NCBI GenBank assembly: GCA_902781705.1
Contig: CACZKE010000011.1
Span: 26,168-90,167, forward strand
Direction: 5' to 3'
Length of the DNA: 64,000 bases
Source: an uncultured Bacteroidia bacterium
GTDB taxonomy: Bacteria > Bacteroidota > Bacteroidia > Bacteroidales > UBA932
The notes under the pieces are model-generated. The model was not told where the DNA came from. It worked only from the letters and a program-made list of their open reading frames with translations, and made no database searches. The position numbers and the translations under genes are program-made. Shown here piece by piece: positions 1 through 9,199 of this stretch. How positions within the stretch are numbered: position 1 is the stretch's first letter; the number at the start of each line of letters is the position of its first letter.

Positions 1-2
1 CC

Positions 3-614
3 CGCGTGGGCGCCGAGAAGCGGGCCCAGAACCCGAACCACACCGGCAACGAGGAGTACAACTACTTCATGGCCGTGTGCTTCCCGGAGAGCGAACTCGC
101 CATCATCGACTACAACCGCGTCGTGAAGGACCTGAACGGATACACCCCGGAAGACTTCCTGAAGGCCCTGGAAGAGGATTTCGAGGTGAACGTCGCCACG
201 AAGCCCCGCTGCGGCCGCCCGGCGAAACCCTTCGCCCCGACCGCCCTCCACAACTTCTCCATGTACCTTGGCGACAAGTGGTACAGCCTCACCGCCAAGC
301 CCGGCCGCTATGACGACAACGATCCGATCGGCGTCCTGGACGTGACCATCCTGTCCAACCTCGTTCTGGACAAACTGCTGGGAATCAAGGATCTGCGGAC
401 CGACAAGCGCATCGACTTCGTGGGCGGTATCCGCGGCCTCGGCGAGCTCGCCCGCCGCGTGGATTCCGGCGAGATGAAGGTCGCCTTCGCCCTATATCCC
501 GTGTCCATGCAGCAGCTCATCAATATCGCCGACACGGGCAACATCATGCCCCCGAAGACCACCTGGTTCGAGCCCAAACTCCGCAGCGGCCTGGCGATCC
601 ACGAGTTGGTTTAG
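3..614 (+). CDS. DUF1015 family protein, C-terminal part
   Basis: The reading frame is already open at the window edge, so this is the last 204 or so codons of a gene starting upstream. The visible part begins with residues VGAEKR and continues through a compact alpha/beta region ending in WFEPKLRSGLAIHEL. This matches the C-terminal half of the DUF1015 family (about 400 residues in full), whose characteristic DGHHR motif would lie just before the window. The family function is not established; it is often found near serine or aldehyde metabolism genes. It converges on recQ, with a shared terminator between. The GTG at position 6 is an internal codon, not the true start. Confidence 0.75.
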   Translation, partial: RVGAEKRAQNPNHTGNEEYNYFMAVCFPESELAIIDYNRVVKDLNGYTPEDFLKALEEDFEVNVATKPRCGRPAKPFAPTALHNFSMYLGDKWYSLTAKPGRYDDNDPIGVLDVTILSNLVLDKLLGIKDLRTDKRIDFVGGIRGLGELARRVDSGEMKVAFALYPVSMQQLINIADTGNIMPPKTTWFEPKLRSGLAIHELV

Positions 615-628
615 TTGTCCGGGTGCCA

Positions 629-661
629 TCCCGCATCGCTTCCTTCGGGCGGCCTGCGGGA
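629..661. terminator. possible hairpin after the DUF1015 gene
   Basis: A short inverted repeat (arms CCCGCA and TGCGGG) lies just after the stop codon. It has no clear T tract, so it is a weaker candidate than the hairpin at 708-743. Confidence 0.3.
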
Positions 662-707
662 AGTGCTCTTGTAACAAACAAGAAATCAATCATATAGAAA
701 ATTGCAG

Positions 708-743
708 ACCGCAGGCCTACCGGAAATACTGGAGGCCTGCGGT
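708..743. terminator. bidirectional terminator between DUF1015 gene and recQ
   Basis: Perfect 11-bp arms (ACCGCAGGCCT at 708-718 and its complement at 733-743) are followed by TGCTCTTTT on the plus strand and flanked by an A-rich stretch at 697-701 that serves the minus strand. The position between two convergent genes fits a shared intrinsic terminator. Confidence 0.75.
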
Positions 744-817
744 TGCTCTTTTCGTATTGCGTTGAATATCGGGTAATTACGGGGAAGTCTCCCGCAACCC
801 CCTCGCAACCGACAGGA

Positions 818-3013
818 TTAATTCGCCACCTCGCAGAGGAACTTGATGCGCACGAGGCGGATTTCCAGGTCCTCGTAGTCGTCGCGGAGGGCGGCGAGGG
901 CGTCCTGGAGAGAGTCGGAGGCGGCTTCCTCCTTGAACCAGTCGTAGATTTCGTCCACGACGTCTTCGTCCAGTTTTTCCCGGATGTAATAGTCGATGTC
1001 CAGCCGGGTGCCGGTGGAAACGATGGCCTCGATCTCCGTCAGGAGGTCGTCCATGTCCAGCCCCTTCGCAGCGGCGATGTCCTCGAGGGCCATCTTGCGG
1101 TCGATGCTCTGGATGATATACACCTTGTTCCCGGAACGGGAGGCCACGGATTTCACCACGAAGTCGTCCGGGCGGAGGATATCGTTCTCCTCCACATAGC
1201 GGGCGATCAGCTCCAGGAACGGCTTTCCGTATTTGCGGGCCTTTCCTTCGCCCACGCCCTGGCAGCCGCGGAGTTCCTCGAAGGTGAGCGGATACAGGAT
1301 GGACATGTCCTCCAGGGACGGGTCCGTGAAGATGATCCAGGGCTGGAGGCCGCGGCGTCGGGCTTCGTCCTTGCGCAGGTCCTTGAGCATGGACAGGAGC
1401 GTCTGGTCACCGCCTCCGCCACCCCGCACGGCGGCCGGGTCGTCATCCTCGTCATCTCCCTCGCCGGTGAAGGTGCGGTCCTCCACCAGCATCAGTTCGT
1501 GCGGATGCAGGAAGAACTCCAGGCCCTCGTCCGTGGCGCGGATGAGTCCGTAGTTGTCGATGTCCTTGTCCAGGAAATGCAGGATGAGCCCCTGGTGGAT
1601 GACGGCGGACCAGAAGCGGACGTCGTGGTCCTTCCCGGCGCCGAAGAATTCCAGCCGGTCGTGGTGGTAGGACTTGATGAGCGCGTTCGGCACCCCCGCA
1701 AGGATGCTGGCGAGGTGCTCGAGCTTGAAGTGTTCCCGGAGCGTGTCGATGAGTTCGATCGCGAGGCACATTTCCTCCTGGCCGTTGAACCGGGCCTTGG
1801 GATGGAGGCAGTTGTCGCAACTGCCGCAGTTGTCCTGCGGGTAGTCTTCGCCGAAGTAATTGAGCAGCAGTTTCCTGCGGCACTGGCTGGATTCCGCGTA
1901 GGCGACCGTCTCCCCGAGAAGCTGCTTGCCGATCTCCTGTTCGGAGACGGGCTTCCCCTGCATGAACTTCTCCAGTTTCTGGATGTCCTTGTAACTGTAA
2001 TAGGTGATGCACTGGCCTTCCTGCCCGTCGCGGCCCGCCCGGCCGGTTTCCTGGTAGTAGCCCTCGATGCTCTTGGGAATGTCGTAGTGGATGACGAACC
2101 GCACGTCCGGCTTGTCGATGCCCATGCCGAAGGCGATCGTGGCCACGATCACCCGCACGTCCTCCATCAGGAAGCGGTCCTGGTTCTCCGCCCGCGTCTT
2201 CGCGTCCAGGCCGGCGTGGTAGGGGAGCGCCTCGATGCCGTTGATGGTCAGAAGTTGAGCCAGTTCCTCCACTTTCTTCCGGCTCAGGCAGTAGATGATG
2301 CCCGACTTCCCGGGGTTCTGGCGGATGAAACGGATGATGTCCTTCTCCGGCTCCACCTTGTCCCGGATCTCGTAATACAGGTTCGGGCGGTTGAAAGAGG
2401 ACTTGAACACCGTGGCGTCCGTGATGCGGAGGTTCTTGAGGATGTCGCTCTGGACCTTGGGCGTCGCCGTGGCGGTGAGGGCGATGACCGGGGCCGGCTG
2501 GATCTCCTCGATGATGGAACGGATCTTCCGGTATTCCGGCCGGAAGTCATGGCCCCATTCGGAGATGCAGTGCGCCTCGTCCACGGCGTAGAAGGAGATG
2601 TGGATCTTCTTCAGCAGGTCGATGTTCTCCTCCTTCGTCAGGGACTCCGGTGCGACGTACAGGAGTTTCGTGACTCCGCTCAGCAGGTCCTCCTGCACCT
2701 CGGCGAGTTGGGTGCGGCTCAGGGAGGAATTGAGGAAATGGGCGATCCCGTCGTCCTTTTCCACGAAGCCCCGGATGGCGTCCACCTGGTTCTTCATCAG
2801 GGCGATGAGCGGGGAGATGACGATGGCCGTTCCTTCCATCACGAGGGCGGGAAGTTGGTAGCACAGGGATTTGCCGCCGCCCGTGGGCATCAGGACAAAC
2901 GCATTCCCTCCCTCGACAAGGTGACGGATGATCCGTTCCTGGTCGCCCTTGAAGGAGTCGAAGCCGAAAAACTGTTTCAACTTGGACTGGAGGATGGAGG
3001 GATCGAAGGACAT
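818..3013 (-). CDS. recQ: ATP-dependent DNA helicase RecQ
   Basis: A 731-residue superfamily 2 helicase that unwinds DNA 3'-5' in recombination and repair. Visible motifs: Walker A in PTGGGKSLCYQLPAL, the DEAH box in VDEAHCISEWGHDFRPEYR, the conserved arginine region QETGRAGRDG, the RQC zinc-binding cysteines (CGSCDNC and an upstream Cys), and an HRDC domain around TFEELRGCQGVGEGKARKYG. A roughly 100-residue acidic C-terminal extension is typical of Bacteroidetes RecQ. The start at MSFDPSILQ was chosen over an ATG ten codons upstream because family alignments begin near this motif. It is transcribed against the DUF1015 gene. Confidence 0.93.
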   Translation of the reverse strand: MSFDPSILQSKLKQFFGFDSFKGDQERIIRHLVEGGNAFVLMPTGGGKSLCYQLPALVMEGTAIVISPLIALMKNQVDAIRGFVEKDDGIAHFLNSSLSRTQLAEVQEDLLSGVTKLLYVAPESLTKEENIDLLKKIHISFYAVDEAHCISEWGHDFRPEYRKIRSIIEEIQPAPVIALTATATPKVQSDILKNLRITDATVFKSSFNRPNLYYEIRDKVEPEKDIIRFIRQNPGKSGIIYCLSRKKVEELAQLLTINGIEALPYHAGLDAKTRAENQDRFLMEDVRVIVATIAFGMGIDKPDVRFVIHYDIPKSIEGYYQETGRAGRDGQEGQCITYYSYKDIQKLEKFMQGKPVSEQEIGKQLLGETVAYAESSQCRRKLLLNYFGEDYPQDNCGSCDNCLHPKARFNGQEEMCLAIELIDTLREHFKLEHLASILAGVPNALIKSYHHDRLEFFGAGKDHDVRFWSAVIHQGLILHFLDKDIDNYGLIRATDEGLEFFLHPHELMLVEDRTFTGEGDDEDDDPAAVRGGGGGDQTLLSMLKDLRKDEARRRGLQPWIIFTDPSLEDMSILYPLTFEELRGCQGVGEGKARKYGKPFLELIARYVEENDILRPDDFVVKSVASRSGNKVYIIQSIDRKMALEDIAAAKGLDMDDLLTEIEAIVSTGTRLDIDYYIREKLDEDVVDEIYDWFKEEAASDSLQDALAALRDDYEDLEIRLVRIKFLCEVAN

Positions 3014-3140
3014 AGTCGGTTTCTTAGATGGACAATATAACAAAATTTTGGAGCAAATCCCAAAATTATTCCTCTTTATCCTTTAAAATATTCGTGAAAT
3101 GCGCGTCCGGCGCAACAAAATCATACACTTACTAAAAAAA

Positions 3141-3173
3141 TTGAGTCAATTCCGGAAAAAAGCACTAACTTTG
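3141..3173 (+). promoter_or_regulatory. Bacteroidetes-type promoter for the FKBP gene
   Basis: The -7 element TAACTTTG (3166-3173) matches TAnnTTTG, with TTG at 3141-3143, 22 nt upstream. It lies in an AT-rich spacer and leaves a 5' UTR of about 55 nt before the FKBP start. Confidence 0.65.
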
Positions 3174-3233
3174 CAGGATAGCGGCTCAAAGCGAGTCGCT
3201 ACCGGAAAAGACAACTTTTAAATGGTATAAAAA

Positions 3234-3992
3234 ATGAAGATTTCCCAGATTTTCGCCACTCTGTCGGCCGCCGTGCTGATGGTGGCTTGCGGCACCCCCG
3301 CCGCCGAAGGAAGCAAGGAAGTTCGCGACCTTCTTCCCAACAAGGCCCAGATCGACTCCACCTCCTACCTCGTGGGCGTGAACTTCGGTTCCTGGATCAA
3401 GGGCAACGATTTCGGTGACCTCAACTACGACCAGATGATCAAGGGTATCAAGGACTTCATGAAGGCCCAGGGTACCCCGCAGGACTCCACCTTCGGCAAG
3501 CAGTTCAAGATCGACCCCAACGAGATGAATACCGTCCTGGACGGCTTCATCCAGAAGCGCCGCGCCTACACCGGTGCCCTGAACAAGGAGAAGGGTGCCG
3601 ACTATATCGCCAACTTCCTCAAGGGAGAGGGCACCGCCCAGACCGAGAGCGGCCTCGCTTACAAGATCATCGAGCCCGGTAACGAGAACAAGCCCGTCGC
3701 CGACCAGGACACCGTGTGGGTGAACTACAAGGGCACCCTCATCGACGGTACCGTGTTCGACCAGAACGACAACATCAACTTCCAGCTCAACCGCGTGATC
3801 AAGGGCTGGGGCGAAGGCCTCAAGCTCGTCGGTGAAGGCGGCAAGATCCAGCTCGTCATCCCCGGTGACCTCGCTTACGGCGAGTACGGCACCCGCGGCA
3901 TCGCTCCGAACAGCACCCTCGTCTTCGACGTGGATCTGAACAAGGTCGGTCACTATGTGGCCCCGGCCGAAGAACCCGCCAAGAAGAAGTAA
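3234..3992 (+). CDS. FKBP-type peptidyl-prolyl cis-trans isomerase, lipoprotein
   Basis: A 252-residue protein with a lipoprotein signal peptide (MKISQIFATLSAAVLMVAC, acylated Cys at residue 19). An N-terminal FKBP dimerisation-type helical region (about 35-130) is followed by an FKBP catalytic domain with VWVNYKGTLIDGTVFDQN, LKLVGEGGKIQLVIPGDLAYG and a C-terminal strand TLVFDVDL. It should act as a periplasmic prolyl isomerase or chaperone. The C terminus is lysine-rich (AKKK). The stop codon is 2 nt from the start of the DUF3127 gene, so the two are probably cotranscribed. Confidence 0.9.
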   Translation: MKISQIFATLSAAVLMVACGTPAAEGSKEVRDLLPNKAQIDSTSYLVGVNFGSWIKGNDFGDLNYDQMIKGIKDFMKAQGTPQDSTFGKQFKIDPNEMNTVLDGFIQKRRAYTGALNKEKGADYIANFLKGEGTAQTESGLAYKIIEPGNENKPVADQDTVWVNYKGTLIDGTVFDQNDNINFQLNRVIKGWGEGLKLVGEGGKIQLVIPGDLAYGEYGTRGIAPNSTLVFDVDLNKVGHYVAPAEEPAKKK

Positions 3993-3994
3993 GC

Positions 3995-4429
3995 ATGGCA
4001 CTCGAAATCGAAGGAACCCTCTTCCAGAAGCTTCCCGTCCAGTCCGGGAACTCCGCGCGCGGCCCCTGGTCCAAGCAGGAGTTCGTCCTGGAATATCCGG
4101 ACGGCAACTACACCGCCAAGGCCTGTTTCATGGCCTGGGGCGTGGAAAAGGTCCAGGACCTGGCCAAGTACCAGGTCGGTGACAAGGTGAAGGTCTCCTT
4201 CAACCTCAAGAGCCGCGAGTACAACGGCCGCTGGTACAACGACCTCCGGATCTGGAAGATCGCTCCCGCCGGCGCCGCTCAGCCCGAAGCCCCCGCCGCC
4301 CCGGCCCGTCCGGCGCAGCAGGTGGCCCCGGCTTACCAGCAGCCCGCCCCGCAGGCCTGGCCCTCCGCTCCGGCTCCCACCCTCGAGGACATGCCCGCCG
4401 AGGACGGCGGGGAAGACCTCCCCTTCTAA
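3995..4429 (+). CDS. DUF3127 domain protein (OB-fold-like)
   Basis: A 144-residue protein. The first 92 residues (ALEIEGTLFQKLPVQSG to YNDLRIWKIAP) match DUF3127, a Bacteroidetes family with predicted OB-fold resemblance to single-strand binding proteins; no function is established. Residues 93-144 are a low-complexity Pro/Ala/Gln tail ending in the acidic GGEDLPF, which resembles the acidic DLPF-type tip of SSB proteins. That resemblance suggests, but does not prove, a role on single-stranded DNA. It is transcribed with the FKBP gene and followed by a hairpin. Confidence 0.8.
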   Translation: MALEIEGTLFQKLPVQSGNSARGPWSKQEFVLEYPDGNYTAKACFMAWGVEKVQDLAKYQVGDKVKVSFNLKSREYNGRWYNDLRIWKIAPAGAAQPEAPAAPARPAQQVAPAYQQPAPQAWPSAPAPTLEDMPAEDGGEDLPF

Positions 4430-4454
4430 GCCGTTCCCGACCGCATCGAAATGA

Positions 4455-4483
4455 AGCCCGACGCTCCCTCCGAGCGCCGGGCT
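4455..4483 (+). terminator. intrinsic terminator after the DUF3127 gene
   Basis: Stem AGCCCG/CGGGCT (4455-4460 with 4478-4483) extends inward through CGCTC/GAGCG with one mismatch and a 5-nt loop. The T tract is short (TTTC). Confidence 0.5.
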
Positions 4484-4505
4484 TTCGCATGTGGGGAAGA
4501 TTTCT

Positions 4506-4513
4506 TATATTTG
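4506..4513 (+). promoter_or_regulatory. promoter -7 element (TATATTTG)
   Basis: It matches TAnnTTTG and ends 25 nt before the ATG at 4539. Its position downstream of the terminator argues that transcription restarts here, and rules out the in-frame ATG at 4491 as the start. Confidence 0.6.
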
Positions 4514-4538
4514 CAGACTATACGAAATTCAGGCTGCA

Positions 4539-4844
4539 ATGACGCAATCAAACCATACGCTCATCACTTTGGCGAAGGACGCGCTGTTCGTCCTGCTGGG
4601 CTGTTTCCTCATCGTGCGGACACCGTTCCTCGGGAAGATTCTCGGGGCGCTGGCTGTCATCTGGTACGGCCGGGACCTGTGGTACCGGGGAAAGGCCTGG
4701 CTGGGGACGAAGGAGCCCAAGCGGGATACCGTGGAACGGCCGAATGAGGCCGCCCGCGACGCGGATGCCCCCATCATCGACGACGGCAAGATCCAGGTGA
4801 CGGACCTCTCCGGCGCCAAGGAAGTGGAGTTCGAGAAGGAATAG
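4539..4844 (+). CDS. small membrane protein of unknown function
   Basis: A 101-residue protein with one or two hydrophobic segments (about residues 10-45: TLAKDALFVLLGCFLIV and KILGALAVIWYG), followed by a charged cytoplasmic-type tail ending KEVEFEKE. I do not recognise the family. The ATG at 4539 was chosen because the promoter element lies between it and the next upstream ATG. It sits 4 nt before dnaG and is probably cotranscribed with it. Confidence 0.6.
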   Translation: MTQSNHTLITLAKDALFVLLGCFLIVRTPFLGKILGALAVIWYGRDLWYRGKAWLGTKEPKRDTVERPNEAARDADAPIIDDGKIQVTDLSGAKEVEFEKE

Positions 4845-4848
4845 GCCC

Positions 4849-6828
4849 ATGATCCCGCAGGAGACGGTACAGCTCATCCTGGACACCGCCCGTGTCGAGG
4901 ACGTCGTAGGCGATTTCGTGACGCTGAAGCGCCGCGGAAGCAGCCTGTGGGCGTGCTGTCCCTTCCACAATGAAAAGACGCCCTCCTTCCACGTGGAGCC
5001 CTCCCGGGGCATCTACAAGTGCTTCGGTTGCGGAAAGTCCGGCACCGCCGTGGGCTTCGTGATGGAGTATGAGAAACTCTCCTACACGGAAGCGCTCAAG
5101 TATCTGGCCCGCAAATACCACATCGAAGTCAAGGAAAAGGAGGAGACGGCCGAGGACATCGCCGCCCGCCAGCGGAACGAGAGCCTGATGGCCGTTTCGG
5201 AGTTCGCCTTCAACTTCTACAAGGACCAGCTGAAGACCGACGAAGGCCGTTCGGTCGCGGTCCAGTATTTCCATTCCCGCGGGCTCGAGGACGAGACCAT
5301 CGACAAGTACGGGCTGGGATGGGCCCCGAAGACCAAAAACGCCTTTACCGAGGCGGCGAAAGCGGCGGGCTACAAGGACGAGTACCTGACGGAGACCGGT
5401 CTTTGCGCCCAGTGGGACACGGACGGCTCCCTGCACGACCGCTTCTATGACCGGGTGATGTTCCCGATCCATTCGGTCAGCGGCCGCGTCATCGCCTTCG
5501 GCGGACGCACCCTCTTTACCGACAAGACCGTCGCCAAGTACGTGAACTCCAAGGAGTCGGAGATCTATGTCAAGTCCCGCTCCCTGTACGGCATCTACTT
5601 CGCCAAGGGCGCCATCTCCCGGGCCGACAAGTGCTACCTCGTGGAAGGCTACCTGGACGTCCTGTCCATGCACCAGCTGGGCATCGTCAATACCGTGGCC
5701 TCCAGCGGCACCTCCCTGACCGTGGAGCAGATCCGCCTCATCAAGCGCTTCACCGAGAACATCACCATCATGTACGACGGCGACTCGGCAGGGATTCACG
5801 CCGCGCTCCGCGGCATCGACATGGTCCTTCGCGAGGGAATGAACGTGAAAGTGGTCCTCATCCCGGACGGGGACGACCCGGACTCCTATGCCCGGAAACA
5901 CTCCCTGGAGGAGGTGGAGGCCTTCATCGCCGCGAACGAGCAGGACTTCATTGCCTTCAAGGCGGACCTCCTGCTGGGGGAGGCCGGCAACGACCCGCTC
6001 AAGCGCGCCAACCTGATCAACGATATCGCCGATTCCGTTGCTGGCATCCCCGATGCCGTCAAGCGTTCGGTCTATGTCGATACGGTCGCGGAGAAGTTCC
6101 ACATCGAGTCGGACATCCTCTTCGACCGGATCCGCCGCACCCGCGAGAAGACGGTGGACGAGGAGCGGGCGAGTGCGCGGCGCGAGGCCGCCCGCCGGGA
6201 ATACGGCCCCCAGCCCGCCACGGAGCAGGCCGCCACCTATACGCCGCCGGTGAACGAACTCCGCGCCTTGGAAAGCCAGAATTCCATCCTGGCCCCTTCG
6301 GAACGGGAACTGCTGGGTTTCATCCTCACGGACGGGCGCACGCCGCTCGTGTTCGAGTCGGATTCCGAGTTCTTCGACCCCGACGGGGCCCAGACCGTGG
6401 CCGAGTTCATCGACGCCGCCTTTGCCGCCGACGACATCGCTTTCGCCAACGACGCCTACCGTCTCACCTACGACGCCTATTTCACCCTCTACGACGAGGG
6501 GAAATCCCAGGACGAGATCATCCGGACCCTCCTGAACGGGGAGGACGACCAGGTCCGTTTCGTGACGAGCCAACTCTCGGACGACAAGTACGAGTTGTCC
6601 GTGAAGAAGTTCCAGGCGGCCCTCACCACCCGCGAGTCCTGGCTCACGAACTACGTCCCCAAGGCGATCCTTGCCTATCACGACAAGCGCCTCGCATCGG
6701 AACAGCAGTCGCTCCTGCGGGAGCTCGCCACGGCCGGCCCCGACCGCCAGCGGGAGATCCTCACCACCCTGGAGCGCATCAATACCCTGAAGAAAAAGAT
6801 CAACATCAAATTAGGAAGACTCAAATGA
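4849..6828 (+). CDS. dnaG: DNA primase DnaG
   Basis: A 659-residue replication primase that makes RNA primers at the fork. The N-terminal CHC2 zinc finger is visible (C37, H40, C58, C61 in [12 protein letters not shown] and [10 protein letters not shown]). The TOPRIM catalytic core follows, with [16 protein letters not shown] and the metal-binding [18 protein letters not shown]. The C-terminal region (about 430-659) would be the DnaB-interacting helical domain. The stop overlaps the metG start (ATGA), indicating translational coupling. Confidence 0.95.
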   Translation: MIPQETVQLILDTARVEDVVGDFVTLKRRGSSLWACCPFHNEKTPSFHVEPSRGIYKCFGCGKSGTAVGFVMEYEKLSYTEALKYLARKYHIEVKEKEETAEDIAARQRNESLMAVSEFAFNFYKDQLKTDEGRSVAVQYFHSRGLEDETIDKYGLGWAPKTKNAFTEAAKAAGYKDEYLTETGLCAQWDTDGSLHDRFYDRVMFPIHSVSGRVIAFGGRTLFTDKTVAKYVNSKESEIYVKSRSLYGIYFAKGAISRADKCYLVEGYLDVLSMHQLGIVNTVASSGTSLTVEQIRLIKRFTENITIMYDGDSAGIHAALRGIDMVLREGMNVKVVLIPDGDDPDSYARKHSLEEVEAFIAANEQDFIAFKADLLLGEAGNDPLKRANLINDIADSVAGIPDAVKRSVYVDTVAEKFHIESDILFDRIRRTREKTVDEERASARREAARREYGPQPATEQAATYTPPVNELRALESQNSILAPSERELLGFILTDGRTPLVFESDSEFFDPDGAQTVAEFIDAAFAADDIAFANDAYRLTYDAYFTLYDEGKSQDEIIRTLLNGEDDQVRFVTSQLSDDKYELSVKKFQAALTTRESWLTNYVPKAILAYHDKRLASEQQSLLRELATAGPDRQREILTTLERINTLKKKINIKLGRLK

Positions 6829-9089
6829 CCCACAAGAGAACCCTCGTGACCTGCGCGCTTCCGTACGCCAACGGTCCCGTCCATATCGGCCACCTGGCCG
6901 GTGCCTACATCCCCGGTGACATCTACGTCCGCTACCTCCGGATGCGGGGCGAGGACGTCGTCTTCGTCTGCGGCTCCGACGAGCACGGCGTGCCCATCAC
7001 CATCAAGGCCCGCGCCCAGGGCGTCACCCCGCAGGACATCGTGGACAAGTACCACAGCGTGATGAAGGACGCCTTCACGGGCCTCGGCATCAACTTTGAC
7101 ATCTACTCCCGGACGACGTCGAAGGTCCATGACGAGAATGCGTCGGAGTTCTTCCGCAAACTCTACGACGACGACAAGTTCATCACCAAGGAGACCGAGC
7201 AGTATTACGACGAGGAGGCGAAGACCTTCCTCGCGGACCGTTACATCGTGGGCACCTGCCCCAAGTGCGGCAATCCCGGCGCCTACGGGGACCAGTGCGA
7301 GAAGTGCGGATCCACGCTGAGCCCGGAAGAGCTCATCGACCCCAAGTCCGCCCTGTCCGGCTCCACGCCCAAGAAGGTGAAGACCAAGCACTGGTACCTT
7401 CCGCTGGACCAGTACGAGCCCTGGCTCCGCGACTGGATCCTGGAGCAGCACAAGGAGTGGAAGACCAACGTCTATGGCCAGTGCAAGAGCTGGCTGGACG
7501 GCGGCCTGCAGCCCCGCGCCGTCTCCCGCGACCTGGACTGGGGCGTCCCCGTCCCTGTCGACGGTGCCGAGGGCAAGGTCCTCTACGTCTGGTTCGACGC
7601 CCCCATCGGCTACATCTCCAACACCAAGGAACTCCTCCCTCAGAGTTGGGAGAAGTGGTGGAAGGACCCGGAAACCCGGCTGGTGCATTTCATCGGCAAG
7701 GACAACATCGTCTTCCACTGCATCGTGTTCCCGTCCATGCTCAAGGCCTACGGCGACTACATCCTCCCGGAGAACGTTCCGGCCAACGAGTTCCTGAACC
7801 TCGAGGGCGACAAGATCTCCACCTCCCGCAACTGGGCCGTCTGGGTCCACGAGTACGAGGAGCAGTTCCCGGGCCAGGAGGACGTCCTGCGCTACGTCCT
7901 GACGGCGAACGCCCCGGAGACCAAGGACAACGACTTCACCTGGAAGGACTTCCAGCAGCGCAACAACTCCGAGCTCGTGGCCGTGTTCGGCAACTTCGTG
8001 AACCGCGCCGTCGTCCTCACGCACAAGTACTTCGGCGGTCTCGTCCCGGAGAACCGGAAACCCGAAGCCATTGACGCCGAGACCCTTGCCTCCATCGTCC
8101 CCTGCAAGGAGGCCCTGGAGAAATACGTGGAGACCTTCCACTTCCGCGAGGCCCTGAAGGAGGCGATGAACATCGCCCGCATCGGCAACAAGTACATCTC
8201 CGACATGGAGCCCTGGAAGGTGGCGAAGACCGACATGGACCGCACCGCCTCCATCCTCTACACCTGCCTCCAGATCTGCGCCGACCTCGCCATCGCCTTC
8301 GAGCCCTTCACCCCCTTCAGCGCCGAGAAACTCCGCACGATCCTCCGCGTGGGCCTCGACGCCGGCACCGACCACCGCGCCGGCGAAGGCACCCCGACGG
8401 AGAACTTCTACAAGCCGGGCGAGGGCAAGGCCCTGCATACGCGAGATTTCTCCGCGCGGCCTGACGGCCTTGGTCGAAATGACAATGGTCTTGTCATTTC
8501 GAGCGAAGCCTCCTCTGTCATTTCGAGCGGAGCCGAAGGCGGAGTCGAGAAATCTATCGTCCTCCGCTGGGACATGCTCGGCACCCCCGAACTCCTGCCC
8601 GCCGGGCACGCCCTGGGCGAGTCCGTCCTCCTGTTCCAGAAGATCGAGGACGCCGTCGTGGATGCCCAGATCGCCCGCCTCCAGGCCATCAAGGCCGAGC
8701 GCGAAGCCGCCGAGGCCGCCAAGGCCGCTGCGGAAGCCGCGAAGAAGGTAGAGCCGCAGAAGGAGGAAGTGTCCTTCGACGATTTCGGCCGCATGGACAT
8801 CCGCACCGCCACCGTCCTGGAGGCCGAGCGCGTCCCCAAGACGGACAAACTCCTGAAACTCACCATCGACACGGGCATCGACACCCGGACCATCGTCTCC
8901 GGCATCGCGGAGTACTACAGCCCCGAGGACATGCTGGGCAAGCAGATCTGCATCCTGGCGAACCTCGCCCCGCGCAAGATCCGCGGCATCGAGTCCAAGG
9001 GCATGATCCTCATGGCCAAGCAGGGCGACGGCAAGATGCGCTTCATCACCCCGCAGGAAGCCGTCACCAACGGCGCCGTCATCGGCTGA
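6825..9089 (+). CDS. metG: methionyl-tRNA synthetase with an in-frame palindromic insert
   Basis: A 754-residue class I synthetase charging tRNA-Met. The HIGH motif is in [10 protein letters not shown], zinc-binding cysteines are in [18 protein letters not shown], and the KMSKS equivalent is [11 protein letters not shown]-terminal EMAP-II-like tRNA-binding domain starts at [19 protein letters not shown]. Residues about 540-577 come from an inserted palindromic repeat (8444-8555) near the junction of the anticodon-binding and C-terminal regions. The start at [17 protein letters not shown] overlaps the dnaG stop; the same frame is open far upstream, but that is only a GC-rich shadow. Confidence 0.95.
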   Translation: MTHKRTLVTCALPYANGPVHIGHLAGAYIPGDIYVRYLRMRGEDVVFVCGSDEHGVPITIKARAQGVTPQDIVDKYHSVMKDAFTGLGINFDIYSRTTSKVHDENASEFFRKLYDDDKFITKETEQYYDEEAKTFLADRYIVGTCPKCGNPGAYGDQCEKCGSTLSPEELIDPKSALSGSTPKKVKTKHWYLPLDQYEPWLRDWILEQHKEWKTNVYGQCKSWLDGGLQPRAVSRDLDWGVPVPVDGAEGKVLYVWFDAPIGYISNTKELLPQSWEKWWKDPETRLVHFIGKDNIVFHCIVFPSMLKAYGDYILPENVPANEFLNLEGDKISTSRNWAVWVHEYEEQFPGQEDVLRYVLTANAPETKDNDFTWKDFQQRNNSELVAVFGNFVNRAVVLTHKYFGGLVPENRKPEAIDAETLASIVPCKEALEKYVETFHFREALKEAMNIARIGNKYISDMEPWKVAKTDMDRTASILYTCLQICADLAIAFEPFTPFSAEKLRTILRVGLDAGTDHRAGEGTPTENFYKPGEGKALHTRDFSARPDGLGRNDNGLVISSEASSVISSGAEGGVEKSIVLRWDMLGTPELLPAGHALGESVLLFQKIEDAVVDAQIARLQAIKAEREAAEAAKAAAEAAKKVEPQKEEVSFDDFGRMDIRTATVLEAERVPKTDKLLKLTIDTGIDTRTIVSGIAEYYSPEDMLGKQICILANLAPRKIRGIESKGMILMAKQGDGKMRFITPQEAVTNGAVIG
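8444..8555 (+). repeat. palindromic insert in metG (family A)
   Basis: A 112-nt segment bounded by AGATTTCTC (8444-8452) and its complement GAGAAATCT (8547-8555). It holds an inverted left unit (to about 8484), a partial copy (from 8491) and a complete 40-nt unit (8516-8555) that begins TGTCATTTCGAG and ends GTCGAGAAATCT. It is translated in frame as [13 protein letters not shown] at its right end. The same 40-nt unit occurs in dnaX, lptB and ileS. Confidence 0.9.
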
Positions 9090-9130
9090 CCGTCCCGGCT
9101 AACTGCTTGATACATAGTGTGCTAATAACT

Positions 9131-9158
9131 ATTCCCTGGTGCAGATGTACCAGGGAAT
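9131..9158. terminator. bidirectional terminator between metG and the SPFH gene
   Basis: Arms ATTCCCTGGT (9131-9140) and ACCAGGGAAT (9149-9158) are perfect, extended by two inner pairs. ATTGTTT follows on the plus strand. The loop-proximal core (CCCTGGT..TGTACCAGGG) is nearly the same as in the terminator at 18020-18053. Confidence 0.75.
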
Positions 9159-9199
9159 ATTGTTTAACCCGTTGGGATAGAAATACTTAGGCGAGACGC

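Noticed and set aside
5631-6824. Long upstream extension of metG overlapping dnaG (a possible 1152-residue fusion)
   Set aside because: The extension is Arg/His/Pro-rich frame-shadow of dnaG; the canonical MetRS start is at 6825 and overlaps the dnaG stop.
8444-8555. The metG palindrome as an intragenic terminator or frameshift
   Set aside because: It has no T tract, stays in frame and the tRNA-binding domain follows intact.
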